In this document: one piece after another, positions 23,356-34,511 of the stretch
Layout: each line of letters starts with the position of its first letter
Numbering within the stretch: position 1 is the stretch's first letter
NCBI GenBank assembly: GCA_932521035.1
Contig: OW051493.1
Location: 5,518,001 to 5,582,000 of the forward strand
Reading direction: 5' to 3'
Length of the DNA stretch: 64,000 nt
Origin: Oscheius dolichura
Lineage: Eukaryota; Nematoda; Chromadorea; Rhabditida; Rhabditidae
Position numbers and translations under genes: made by a program
Notes under the pieces: generated by a model
Databases searched by the model: none
What the model saw: only the letters and a program-made list of their open reading frames with translations
Told to the model about the DNA's origin: nothing

Positions 23356-24580
23356 ATGTCCACAGTCAACGGCGACCCCATCACCGATGTGGATGTCCCC
23401 GAATTCCAGTCGGCTGTCCTCATCCTGGCCCTCACCATCTACGGCGTCCTCGTGGTCTCGGGAGTCGTCTTCGTGACCGTCTTTGTCATCGTCCTCTTCC
23501 GCGGAAGGAGCACCTTCAAAGAGGTGGCCGTCATCCTCACCGGTTACCGAGTCCCACCTTCAGATCCCCTTCTTCACGATAGTCTCCCAACTGACCTTCT
23601 GTAATTTCCTCGGCATCTACATCCAGGCCTTTTGTAAATTCCCGATGCTTTTCATCGACACAAACGACGAAGACAGCTGGGAGTCTCAATGGTAAATCCC
23701 CCTCTCGAGCCGTACCCGACCTGTTACAGGGAGCAGATGGGCACCCGTGTCATCTACTTCTCCGACACCGGCTTCACCTTCTTCGTCCTCCTCATGGCTC
23801 TCAACAGATTCGCCGTCTTCGTCGCGCCCAAGGTTCTTTTCCTCTTTTCAAAGTGGGTTATCTCCAATAAATGACACCGAGAATTTAGAAGCAAGATATG
23901 GTATCCGATTGGGGTCACCTGGGTGGTGATAGCCTTCTCGACCCTGGTGAAGATCATCTGGGGAGGGATAGAAGTGTTCGACAGGAGGAACTGGTCTATT
24001 ACTCTGCTACTGGTTAAGCCAGACGGGGGCATTCTCCTGACGGTGGCTATCGGCCACATTTGAGGAAGGAAGAGGATGTTCCAGATAGTCAACTGCCAGG
24101 ACTACGCCGTGTCCGTCCTCCTCCTCGTCATTTACGTGTTTATCTACTATGCGATCCGAAAGAACCGGGAAGCCCACGGGGTGGACGACAAGGACGACAC
24201 GTCCCTCCTGAAGCAGGCCGTCGTGGTTGCCGTCTGCCTGATAGTCTTCAGAATATTGTCAAACATTTCCGGGGCCATACGAGCCAGTGTCTATATCATG
24301 TGGGTGTTCAATATCCTCCGATTCTCGGCGAGTGTCTGCAACAACATGCTCAACCCAAGTAGGCCGCCCTGTCCACATTCTCAAACTGTCCCATTCAGTT
24401 CTCTTCCTAAATACGAAAAGTGTAAGAAAAATCCTGAAGGAGATGTTTCATTGCGGCACCCCCGGGTCACGGGAGGAGACGAATGCATCAGGTGGGGGAA
24501 CGTCTCCTCCTCCCAATGAAGCCCTTCAGATAATACAAAGAACATCTCCCGAGGAAGCTGTCTCCCCTTCCGCCGCATAA
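23356..24580 (+). CDS. Seven-transmembrane receptor of nematode chemosensory type
   Basis: Six exons, introns about 37-60 nt. TM1 is in exon 1 (SAVLILALTIYGVLVVSGVV), followed by the basic loop RGRSTFKE, TM2 (IPFFTIVSQLTFCNFLGIYI), and TM3 ending LMALNRFAVFVAPK. That position in the nematode Srx/Srw-like families carries an Asn-Arg-Phe motif in place of DRY. TM5 is YAVSVLLLVIYVFIYYAI, TM6 AVVVAVCLIVFRIL, and TM7 ends in NMLNP. The cytoplasmic tail is Ser/Pro/Glu-rich and ends at the TAA at 24578-24580. The ATG lies 8 nt after a 'ccattcag' acceptor. Likely a plasma-membrane receptor of sensory neurons, by family. It stands alone, head-to-head with the unidentified minus-strand gene. Confidence 0.8.
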
Positions 24581-24892
24581 GGCCGACAGATGACAGCCTC
24601 CAGCCCCCGGCCAGGATCACTAGTGCGTCTAAGACGAATTCAAACAATGCAGTCACCCCTATTAATTAATAAATAGATACTGTTATCGCTTGAAATACTA
24701 GAGACAAGAAATATACATTATTCATTTGGAATATTAATACCCGTGAAATACCCGTGTTAACCAGTAGTTTGTGACAAAAAACTCGAAAGTTGTGGTGAGA
24801 TGTGGGTCATACTCGTAGCTTATAAAAAACACAAAAAGCCTACAACAAAATAAAAGTAAAAATAAAAAAACCTAATAATAGTCTTGGTGATC
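24581..24892. other. Convergent spacer, no gene seen
   Basis: AT-rich 3' flank shared by the GPCR (+) and the SET gene (-). It contains AATAAA-like words on both strands (e.g. 'taataaatag' near 24668) and nothing resembling a gene. Confidence 0.5.
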
Positions 24893-27388
24893 TCAATCGG
24901 AGTCATCGATGACTGCCCCGTCTTCGACGTCATTGGCCAGAGCGTTAATCTGCGCGTCTACTTCGCCCTCATTTTGTTCCTCCTCTTCCTCTTCTCCTGG
25001 AGCTTGTTCTTCGCCGTGTACTTCTTCCTCATCCGGGTCGTTTTCTTCCTTGGCGGGAACAGTCCTTTGCGCCGTCTTCTGCTTGCCGGCAATCTCTTCT
25101 ATCCTCTTCCTTTCCTCCTAAACTCAATCCATCTCCACGCATTTCCCATCCTTACCGACTCGTCGACGGCCTTTCCAAAAAGGTATGTGTTACCCACGTT
25201 CATAAAATGTCTATACGCCGCCTCATTGTACTCCACCCGCCTCTCGCCTGTTCCGTATATTTCACCTGTAAAAGAATAAAGGGCAGTTCCCATCACGTAC
25301 TATTTTCTATGTTTCTCTGTTGGAGGAGGGGCGATTCAGCCCTCAATCGCTTTTTCTCTGGTGGTTCGTCGTGTACCGGCTCCGCCGGCACGTATCCTTT
25401 AAGGACTGAAAGACTCTGCCTATGACATTGTCTAAATCGGCGAACTCACGCTCTTTGTTGGCGTCGTTGTTGTAGTAGTCGTTCTTCTCCGCAATAACTT
25501 TTCTGTAGTGGCGGACTATATCCATTAGAGCGTTAACGAACTGTGAAAGTGTCTTTGTTAAATCAGCTTTGTTCCCTTACCTCTGTTTTCGGCTTGCTCG
25601 CCCAGAACTTCTTCTTCTTTGGGTCACTGTGACACATAATAGTATCGCATTTGCAGTTGAATGCGGCTCTGTTGATGTAGTCCGCCCCGTAGTTGAACGA
25701 GAGCTCGGTTCCGGCCGGGATCGGGATAATGGCTTTGAAGAAGATGTGGTGATAATGGGGGTGGAGGTAGTTCGATATCACCCTACAATTCTTGTCTTTC
25801 AATTGTCTCTTGTCATACCTGAATGGGACCACATTCCCGAAACAGCCGTGGGAAAAGAACCGGGAGATGTTCCCGTAGCCGTGTGGATCCACATACCAGC
25901 ACGGGTCGGGGATCTTCGGTGTCTTATTCTGTCCCTTGGCCATCCTCCTCTTCACAAGGTCCTTTGTGTCGTAGAGATGTAGATCTTCCTAACAATAGAA
26001 TTGGCTTAAATTCCAAGAATAGCTTACATCGGACAGATTCGAGTGGGCTCTCACAAGGCGGTCCATGATGTAGTACATGTCCTTGCCACACACTTCCAAT
26101 GAGTAATTCTGGAAGCGATCGTCCGTCGCTACCTCTTCGCTGGATCTCAGCTTCCCGACAAACTCCGAGACCACTTCATCTAAACCAAAATCTATGGAAA
26201 TCCAGACACTTACCGATCTCGAAGTGGTTCAGAGCCCGAAGGCCGAATCCGAGGTCGACGTCCCGGCGGAAGAGCTCGAACCTAAAAGAATAAAAGAAAA
26301 CAGAGATGGCCATACCTGCCGGTGGTCCTGAGCTGGTCTATATGGTTCCGACAGGGGGAATGACCGTTCTCGTCCACGTTCTTCGAACAACGGCAATTGT
26401 TCCCGCACATTATAAGGGCGACAGTGTCCATGTTTATTTTAGTTTTTTTATTAAAATAATTAACGCTATCCCGGACAAAGCCGCCGCCCTGAAAAGGTCG
26501 TGTTCAAAAGGCAGAGAAGATCATCACTCACCAAATATTGGACGACGTCTCCGAAGGCCTTCTTCTGAAGTTTCATACATTCACAGCTGGCCGGGCTGCA
26601 TTCGTCTTCACAAGTGCAACAGATCTAAAGGCGGCATGGGACGAGAGAAGGGGGGCACTCACCTGAACCGTGCCCTTGGGGTCGAAAAGTGGATCATCTA
26701 CGCAATTGGTTTTCGCGTAGGTGAACCGATCGGTGAGGCAGAAGTCTGTGCTTTTCTTACCGCGGTCACAGTAGACGGGTACTGTGTGGCACTCCTGGTT
26801 GGCCTCGCTGAGGTCCTCCTTGATCCGCATCCGTTCCACTGTCTCCGGAAGAGCAGATGTCGACGGCCTTGTTGGATCGACTGGGCGGTAGCTGGGATCG
26901 ACGGTGAAGTCCTCGATCGTCAACGGGATATTCTTGGGTGCCAACGTGGCCTTGATCTTGGATTTGGGAGTTTTGGTCTTTTGCTTCTTCCCAGTATCCA
27001 TCGGTTTCTTCTTGTCCTCTTTATTCTCGGCCAGGTTTTCCTCTAAACTTATAACATTCTATATCAAGGGGGATAGAACTTACCATTCTTCGTGATCTCG
27101 TCGAAGAGATAGCTTCTCAGCCTCATCTTCACTGAAATGAATGACTAAAATAAAATGTAAGTTGACTCACCGTAACTGTCCGTGGAGATTATTGAGCGGT
27201 CCACTGGCCCTTCAGGGATGTATTCATATCGCTTTATGGCAGTCTGAGAAAGGTGTCTTTTATCAGAGATCTCGTACCTGCATCTGCTCCAGCGTGTCGT
27301 TAAACTTCACGACCTGCTGCTTTCTGAGAATGGGATCTTCCCTTTCGGGCTGGCTATCCTCCCCATCGTCACTGATCTTCCTAAACAT
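24893..27388 (-). CDS. Pre-SET/SET/post-SET histone methyltransferase, H3K9 type
   Basis: Order from the N-terminus: a charged leader (MFRKISDDGEDSQPER), a basic linker, then a Cys-rich pre-SET (CCTCEDECSPASCECMKLQ, later MCGNNCRCSKNVDE). The SET domain opens FRRDVDLGFGLRALNHFEI and contains NISRFFSHGC near 25.85 kb and ELSFNYGADY near 25.68 kb. The post-SET Cys cluster FNCKCDTIMC follows. Pre- and post-SET Cys clusters flanking SET mark the SUV39/G9a/SETDB group that methylates histone H3 Lys9. After the post-SET the protein continues with a long tail ending in runs of Glu and Asp. The usual NHSC motif reads SHGC here. The ATG is 8 nt after a 'ttttgtag' acceptor. Subfamily (met-2/SETDB, G9a, SUV39) is not resolved. 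Confidence 0.85.
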
Positions 27389-27627
27389 CCCATTGTCTAC
27401 AAAACCAGACGAATTCTTACCTTTTATTCTTTCTATTCATTTTGAGGGGGATGTGTTTAAATGATAACTTGAGCGGGATATTTTCCGGGGTCCTTTGACC
27501 GGCTGTAGTTGGGGCACGTTTACCCCGTCCGATGGAAAGTTCTACCGAAAAACGAAAGCGAAATGTATTTCGCGCATGCTTTAGCCAGTCTGGATAGCGA
27601 CAAATAGACTACAAAAAAAACAATTTA

Positions 27628-28557
27628 TTAGAGTGGCCCGTTGGTGATTTTCAAGTCATTAACAGTCTTGAGGACGACGATGTTCCCGTGGTGTTCGAGT
27701 TCCCGTTCGATGTCGTCGATGGTTATATAGCCGTCCCCGTCGGTGTCCAGCAGTTTGAATTTGTCATGGGCATATCGCCGGAGGATGGGCGTCGGCGGCC
27801 CGAGATGTTCTTCACTGCTCTGAATGACCGTTGTGTCTTTTTGGAGGAGAGCCGGGTACCTTCGTCCGGTAGATGCTGCCTGTGGGCAGACCCAAATTAG
27901 AGCTGGACTCTTTCTTCCGTGCCTTTAGGGCAAACACGCACCGCACGTAATCGAAGAAGGCCGTCTCACTTACTAGCTCCTGGAAAATGGAATACACACG
28001 GAATAAAGGGAGCGGACGGAGAGAGATGAGACCAAAAGAACGCACCTTTTCGTCGGGACCCAACAGTTGGAAAGCGAACTGGGCCGTGGTGGACACCCCT
28101 TGCTCGAGGGTGAACTTCGACGTCCTCCCTCGTTCGGTCAGTTCCCACAAACTGATCACGAGGTCCTTGAAGAGCAGTTTTTCCGCCCCCTTGTCTTTGG
28201 TCATCGCCTTGTACAGTCTGTCCGCGTAGCGATCATCAGCAGAGCAGGGGAATAGAAGCCGGACAATCTGCCGCCACTGGACATCCGTCATCCTACCATT
28301 TGTAGAGTGCTGAATGGACTGGTTGGACAGGAATACATAGCACTGCTCACCATTTTATAGTTACGATACAAAAACATAATCCATTTCTTCTCGAAACCCG
28401 TACATTTGACCAGTTCCTCGAGTGAAGGCGGCCGAGTACTGAACGGGTCCTCCAGGTCCTCGACGTCCTCCTCGATCTCTAAAGGGAACACTTGGATGGG
28501 AGATATAGCCGAGGTCGAGAAAGACTTACCCCTTCGTTTGAACGGCAAGCCATCCAT
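27628..28557 (-). CDS. KChIP/neuronal calcium sensor-like EF-hand protein
   Basis: Acidic leader (IEEDVEDLEDPFSTRPPSLE), then LVKCTGFEKKWIMFLYRNYK and TNGRMTDVQWRQIVRLLFP, matching the first EF-hand pair of frequenin/KChIP proteins (FP motif, paired with YADRLYKAM). The second hand (KAMTKDKGAEKLLFKDLVIS) has lost the usual Ca ligands. Only the last (DTDGDGYITIDD) looks fully competent. Between them is a long Ser/Pro/Lys-rich insertion not typical of the family. A myristoylation Gly is not at position 2. The family modulates Kv4 channels or other membrane targets in neurons. The ATG at 28557 is 7 nt after 'ccttcag'. It lies 240 bp upstream of the methyltransferase on the same strand. Confidence 0.75.
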
Positions 28558-30661
28558 TTTTGGTCTGAAGGACATTTTTGAGAGAAAAAAGAACATTTTG
28601 AGGAGGGTGTGTAGGGATAGATTTCAGGAAGCCGGGGGGTCTACGGGCGGCAGACGAGTCGCAAATCTCGGGGACAAACACAGAAGAGGATAGGACAGAG
28701 AGACAAGGGAGGAGGTGAGGAAAAACAACCAGTACAAAGGATGTATCATTTCAACAATTAGAAGGCCGACGGCCGCCTTGGGCACAACAGAAAAACGGCC
28801 TTTTAGATGTCAGATTCGGTCATCGAAACGGATAGGCAGAAGATTGCAACGAAATGTATAGCGAAGCAGAGGAGAAAACTGACTGGGAACGTAAATATTG
28901 CTCATAAAATTTAGTGTAAAAGATGGGCGGAGATCATAAATTTGGAAGGAATTATGAGCCGAGGACAGCTGTGATTCTGAAGGCTAGGCGGGGTGGGACA
29001 AAGGACCCTCCTCGTGTGTGAAAATTGGGGTGTTTCTCATGCGATTCCCGAATGTCAAATGGGTTGGAGGCGACTGGCCGGGATGGGGACTAATCGCGGA
29101 CACACAATCCAATTAATGCCTCGTCATAGAAAAAAGAGGAAGAGCAACGAGAGAAGCCATCTGCCAAACTCTTTTTGAGGTGGATTAGATCAAGGATGAC
29201 TCAAGCTTTTTGAGGGGAATAGGCGGAGAAGAGGGAACACTCACCGTCCTCGTAGAAACAAATGAAGAACTGAAGACGGCGGAGGGTCCAATAGACGGAG
29301 CGGAGGAATCTGTTCTTGAACGGCAGCTGGGTGCCGAAGTGCCTGCAACAAGCCACCCTCATCCGGGGATATCAACACTCTATAGCCTCTAATCGTGTCC
29401 CTTATCCCGTTATCCGACGAGTGCCCTTCCCAAACTTATCTTTGACATCTGCTCAGGCGGCCGGCCGCCGGAAGGGAGGGGTTTTTCATTAGGGAAATAC
29501 GTTGACCGTGAGAAAGGAACAGAATAAACAGAGTTGAATCGATGCCCTGCTGTGGATTAGCCTTCGGATTATTGTAGCCGTAAACCCGTAAGAACACCCC
29601 CGAGGGATCTCTGTTATCACCACTCCTTTTGGTCAAGAGTGCCTCCTTTTTTTCAGAAGAGGAGATTACCTGGTGTGAGCAGCGAGGATGGCCGGCATGG
29701 ATCAACGGGCTAATTATTCGACTCTATCTCCCTCAACTTGCCCGCCAGAATAATGAACTCTCTCCCTGCCCCGTCTAGAATATCTCTCACCTTTCCAGTA
29801 GTTTCTGTCGTTGGCTCTGTGTCCGCCGTGGGCTTCGCTTGTTATCACGTCGCATGGATCGTCGAAAAGTGCGCAATCTCACAACGGCCCACATCGTCTA
29901 TCTAATTGGATCTAATTCGAGGTAATTACAGAGAAAAGAAGAAGGGAGAAGCAAGAGTCAAAGGAAATAAAGGAGAGAGGCTGCTATTATGATCGATGGG
30001 GAAGTATCAGCTGAGAAAACCAATTATGAAGGGACATACGGGGGACAATCTGAAGAGAGACGACTTCATCCAGGGGACACGCGGGTGAGTGACACGGCGG
30101 TTGAGTAGGTAAGGAGGACGACTCGATGTGAAACCCTGCAGAGGAATCCTCCGATTCAATAGAAGAAGCCAAGAAGGACGTAATAGGACGAGGTGGAGAA
30201 GGAATCACTCAAAAACACGGATGGAATGAAGGACAGCCGAAAAGAAAGAAATAAAAAAGCAGATACATCTGGAAATCGGGTGCTATAAAAGAGTGGAGAA
30301 GAAATGACCTCGGGTCGAGAGGGAGGAGTAGATGCTCTTGACAAGTTGACAAACCGATAATGGAAAGTGGCGGGAGATAGGCCAAATATAGAAGGGGCGA
30401 GGATGCTTCCGGGCTATCGGGTGGCCCCGATGACAGATATTCGGGAAAAGGAGAAAATCTGGCCGAGAAAGAGCAAGGTTTCCGGTTGCAGAGCCGTGGT
30501 CAATCCGTTCAATTAGGCCACCCGAATATCCTCGGTGACGTCTTTTTGGGAAAGACGAGAGGGACAAGTACCGGGGGAATACGGCTGCCGATTACGAGAA
30601 CTCAATTTGGAGGCCCATTCGATACAGAGCGAGAGAAACTGCCTCGAGCACTTTATTCGGA
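28558..30661. other. Two-kilobase stretch without a recognisable gene
   Basis: Only short frames in all six readings, none with a splice-compatible partner or recognisable motif. Contains GC palindromes (ggccggccgcc near 29459; ggccgacggccgcc near 28764) and purine-rich tracts. Probably upstream regulatory DNA of the KChIP-like gene and 3' flank of the mucin-like gene. Confidence 0.45.
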
Positions 30662-32134
30662 CTAATCGGATTGCTTTTCCCTGCTGTTGTTAGCAGGTGT
30701 CTTATCCTGACTTTTGTCGCCACCGCTCCTCGCCTCGCTGCTTTTGCCGGCACTTCCCGGCTCCCCGCTGCCGTCTGTGCTTTTCTTTACCGATTCCTTG
30801 CTATTCTTCATCGGCGCCTTGTTCTTCGAGCCGTCCTTTCCGCCGCTCCCTTTGCTCCGCGCATCTTTACCCTTTCCTGCGACGCGTTTAGGTTTGGTGC
30901 TCTTGGAGACCTCCGAGTCCGACACGACAGTGGCCCTCTTTTTGGCCGCCTTGTTTGCGGCGGACATCTTACAGCAGGCAACGATGACACCAATCAGTCC
31001 GAGGAGGAATCCAAATCCGGAGACGGCAAACACTATCCAGAATAACCTAAACCTCTAGATTATCCAACCACAAGAGTCTCTTATACATGGGCTTTCCGTC
31101 TTGACTACTTCCAGCACTTCCTGGTGGAACCGGTGAACTGTTATTAAGGTATGAAGGAGGTAGAGTGACTGGTCCCCTGTCGAGCGAAGTAGTAGGGGTG
31201 TCGGAGGTGGAACCATCTGAAATGGGATTAAGAGACAATAGAGTCCGACACTACCAACAATACTTGTGGTTGGCGTAGGCTCCTCAGAAGTAGTAGTAGG
31301 AAGGCTAGTCGACAGCTCTGTTGTAGTAGACGGCGTCGTTGTCGGGGTAGTTGTAGACGGCGTCGTTGTCGAGGTAGTTGTAGACGGCGTCGTTGTCGAG
31401 GTAGTTGTAGACGGCGTCGTTGTCGAGGTAGTTGTAGACGGCGTCGTTGTCGAGGTAGTTGTAGACGGCGTCGTTGTCGGGGTAGTCGTAGAGATCGTGG
31501 AGGTCTCGGTTGTACTGGTCGCCGTCGACGGGGTCGTAGTCGAGGTCGTGGTCGAAGACTCGGTGGTCGTATCCGTCGTCGGCTCCTCCGTCTCAGTCGA
31601 TGGCTCCTCCGTTGTGCTCGATGGCTCCTCCGTCTCAGTCGATAGCTCCTCCGTTGTGCTCGATGGCTCCTCCGTCTCAGTCGATAGCTCCTCCGTTGTG
31701 CTCAATGGCTCCTCCGTATCAGTCGATGGCTCCTCCGTTGTGCTCAATGGCTCCTCCGTATCAGTCGATGGCTCCTCCGTTGTGCTCGATGACTCCCCCG
31801 TCTCAGTCGTCGGCGCTTCCGTTGTGCTCGATGACTCCCCCGTCTCAGTCGTCGGCGCTTCCGTTGTAGTAGTGGGCCCAACAGGCAGCGGTCCTCCTGG
31901 AGGCACCGGCCAAACAGGTGGCGAGGGTCCTACAGGAGGTCCTCCGGGGTTGGACGGAAGTCCGGGGTTAACTGGCGGCTGCGCTACAGCAAATGTAGGA
32001 TAGCCAACATCAACCTCCCCATCCAGAGGAGCGGGGTTTCCTTCAGAATTTTCGGCTGGGTCATCCGTGCCGGCGGCATATGTCGCCGTGGATAGCAGCA
32101 AGCCGTAGAGGAGAAGCCACTTGCACGAGATCAT
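30662..32134 (-). CDS. Mucin-like type I membrane protein with repeat stalk
   Basis: Starts at the ATG at 32134 (MISCKWLLLYGLLLSTATYA, a signal peptide). It runs through a Pro/Gly-rich segment (PSNPGGPPVGPSPPVWP) into a very long Thr/Ser/Pro domain of two repeat arrays: a 14-residue Thr-Glu-rich unit, then a 9-residue Thr-rich unit. After a 38-nt intron comes a Ser/Pro linker. A 39-nt intron then joins KPM to LFWIVFAVSGFGFLLGLI, a single TM helix followed by VACCKM. The cytoplasmic tail is very rich in Lys, Ser and Gly and ends REKQSD. Dense Thr/Ser predicts heavy O-glycosylation, so a surface-coat or adhesive molecule is likely by inference. No known family domain was seen. Confidence 0.75.
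31323..31480. repeat. 27-bp tandem repeat in the mucin-like gene
   Basis: Nearly identical 27-bp units (gtagttgtagacggcgtcg... with a cgag/cggg variant), between five and six copies, coding for TTTSTTTPS on the minus strand. The whole-codon period keeps the frame. Confidence 0.85.
31585..31880. repeat. 42-bp tandem repeat in the mucin-like gene
   Basis: About seven units alternating 'ggctcctccgttgtgctc' and 'ggctcctccgtctcagtc', coding 14-residue STTEEPSTDTEEPL-type repeats on the minus strand. The distal units drift to STTEAPTTETGESS. Confidence 0.85.
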
Positions 32135-33203
32135 CAAGACAGTTTAGAAGACAAGACCGGCTTCTAGCCTGTGCACTGTGAAGACTGCCACCGGGGATTG
32201 GCTCTTCCATCTGGATGGATATCCCAGGACATGACAAATCGCGTCGGCCGACCAGTAGAAGGGACAGGAAGCAGTAGCCGACACTCCGGAGAATATTTCG
32301 GATCTTGTTTTTGGCGGTGTTTGTCTATCTAATAATGCCTCCCCGCTCGGTTTATTTGATATCTCTGTGTCCACCTCCATCTGTTTGGTTTTCGTGACCG
32401 TTTTCGTCGCCATTTCTTTGATTTTCTCTGCTTTTCTCACCTCGGGGCAATTCTGAACCCGCTCTTTTCCTCCTTCTTCTGTTGATTCTGCCGTGTGACC
32501 TCCTACTATCCCTAGTGTCAACGAAGCAAGAAAGTTCCAACCAGTTGTATTCGCCTCTTAGAGGTTTCAGCTAGGTATTCCCGGCTGGAATCTGTTTGAG
32601 CAGCCGTTGCTGACGACGGCGAAAGGCATTTTGCCAACAAAACAAAAGGTGAACACACTCCCTTTCATGCAACCAGTCGACCCGCCCTCAGCTGACAGTC
32701 GACCCCTCGCCTGTGTCTCTTGGCCCCAGATGTTTTAGGAATGGCAAGGCATCAAGCGGACCCCTTCTCCCGTTGCCCTCTACATTCCTCGTAATTTAGG
32801 TGATTAAATGGATATTAGGGCTGGCAGATCTCTCCAGGGTTCAGCCCTCGCCATTACCACCACCATACGAGTGATTTTCTGTTAGAATGAGAGTTTTCTT
32901 GTCGCGTTTCTCTCTTCTTTGCTCACTATTTTCTGTGTTTGATCTGCTCGAGTCCAGTCTCCGGAGGAGCCTAAGACGATGGCAAACTTTTGCCGCCCCC
33001 GCGCCTGATCCTCCGCTTCCCGACAGTTAACAACCTACTTCCACACATTTCCTCTTTGTGGCAGTTCTCCCTCCTCCCAGTCGACTTTTTCTCCATCCTT
33101 CCGCGTTGTCTTTCCGCTTTTTCCATTGTGTCCAGGTGTCACAGATCTTATTTGTTTCCCTCCTTTTGCTGGCACACGGTTGCTTATTTCAGATCCACGC
33201 CGG
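32135..33203. other. Intergenic, divergent promoters
   Basis: About 1.07 kb between the mucin-like gene (-) and the LIM gene (+). No supported gene; a 125-codon minus frame at 32144-32521 lacks an early ATG and any motif. A 'gcttatttcag' acceptor ends 11 nt before the LIM start. Confidence 0.45.
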
Positions 33204-34091
33204 ATGAAGGAGCCCTGCTTTCGCTGTAAACGACCCACTTATTTTAATGACAAAGTAAGATTCCTTGTACTGTATCTCTCGGGAGATAGACCCCAATGGC
33301 AATGGCTACTTTAAATGAAGCCCCTATAGAATAGTTCTGACTAGGGCACCTAAAAAGAATGCCCTAGGCAAAAGATGGCCGAGGGCGTCTGCAGGTGACA
33401 CCCTCTCAAGTGGTGCTCCGCTTGATTTTTGATGGGCCAGTCGGCGGGACTGCCGTTCATCCCCGTCGCGGTTCGAAGGCTACGGAGTGAAGAGGCGATT
33501 GTAATGCTAATAGGAGTAACCAGTTCGTGTTGAGGATGTCCCACTTATGAGATGCCACGCGCGGCTCTCACGTAACAATCGATCGAACCGAGACATTTCC
33601 AGGTAGGCCCGTTGAAAGACGGCGCCCTCTTCCACAAGGGCTGCTTCAAGTGTTGGATTTGTGGCACCCGGCTCTCCCTCAAAACATACCACAACAACAG
33701 GAACGACACACAAGACTTGGAGGTCAGTCCGGGCTAGACACGGCCATCCTCATCCTCCTCCTCCTCCTTGGAAATTGAGTGTTTATCGGGAGGACGGCTA
33801 TTTACCGTGGAGATAGTTCCAAAACACAGTGTTCGGTGGTTGCCATCGTCTGTTCAAACAGAAAGGGCTGCTCCCTGTTTCAATTAGTCAATTATCCGTA
33901 TCTAAAGACCAGTTTCAGGTGTACTGTGCCGGCCACGTCCCCACCCCTGGCCCTCATGACCCCATCCCTCACAGGTATCCTCTTTCCTTTATCATTAATT
34001 TCCCCGTCATTTCAGATCTAATTTACTCTTCTCCCCGAAGACGAAGGGCGAATATCCACACAATCTGATGCGTCCGGCCGGTCCCACCTAA
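33204..34091 (+). CDS. Small single-LIM-domain protein
   Basis: About 100 residues over four exons. A complete LIM zinc-binding domain is assembled across two introns: C-x2-C (PCFRCKRP), H-x2-C (LFHKGCFKC), C-x2-C (FKCWICG) and C-x2-H (YCAGH), with standard spacing. A short basic tail (SNLLFSPKTKGEYPHN) ends at 34091. LIM domains bind proteins, commonly at actin structures or in transcription complexes; this one carries no other domain. Introns 1 (33254-33602) and 2 (about 33721-33918) are several times longer than the window's norm, which may mean intronic regulation. The start follows a 'tttcag' acceptor by 11 nt. The LIM call is secure; the subfamily is not. Confidence 0.75.
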
Positions 34092-34511
34092 CGTACCCCG
34101 TCCCCTGTGCATACCCTTCTTTCTCTTTCCTTGAATGTCCTTTCGTGTCCCCATTCTCAGCCAACATCTGTAAACAAGACAAATAAAAGAGTTCCCTCTC
34201 CGAACATTTTGGCCTCTCCGGTATTCCTCTGCGTCTCTCTATGGGCAGTGGCCACCCTGATAAGCACGGATGGCAGCCGCCGTCCGGCCGACCAAAGATC
34301 CAGAAACAAACAGCAATTCTGCTAGCCTCTCCCTCTCTTTACTTCTTCTTTTTCTCTCTATTTACTCTGTAGTCGAAGCAGCAACAAAGAAACAAACTCC
34401 TTTTCGCAAACTTCTCGAGATACGCAATTTGGCGCTTTGTCTGAAACACCGTTTGAATATTCGTTTCCCTTCGATATATGGCGAGAACTTCCTTGAGAGT
34501 AAAAGATTTAG
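34092..34511. other. Spacer between LIM gene and ERMP1
   Basis: About 420 bp, no gene seen. It ends in 'aaagatttag' directly abutting the ERMP1 ATG. An AATAAA near 34183 probably serves the LIM gene. Confidence 0.45.

Noticed and set aside
31323-31880. Regularly spaced repeats considered as a CRISPR array
   Set aside because: Units are contiguous with no unique spacers, lie in a coding frame, and the genome is eukaryotic.
31266-32003. 245-codon plus-strand ORF rich in Val
   Set aside because: It is the mirror image of the mucin repeats; low complexity, no signal or domain, and the minus strand has a signal peptide, introns and a TM helix.
32144-32521. 125-codon minus frame upstream of the mucin-like gene
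   Set aside because: Opens with a non-ATG codon; no motif or acceptor before an internal ATG.
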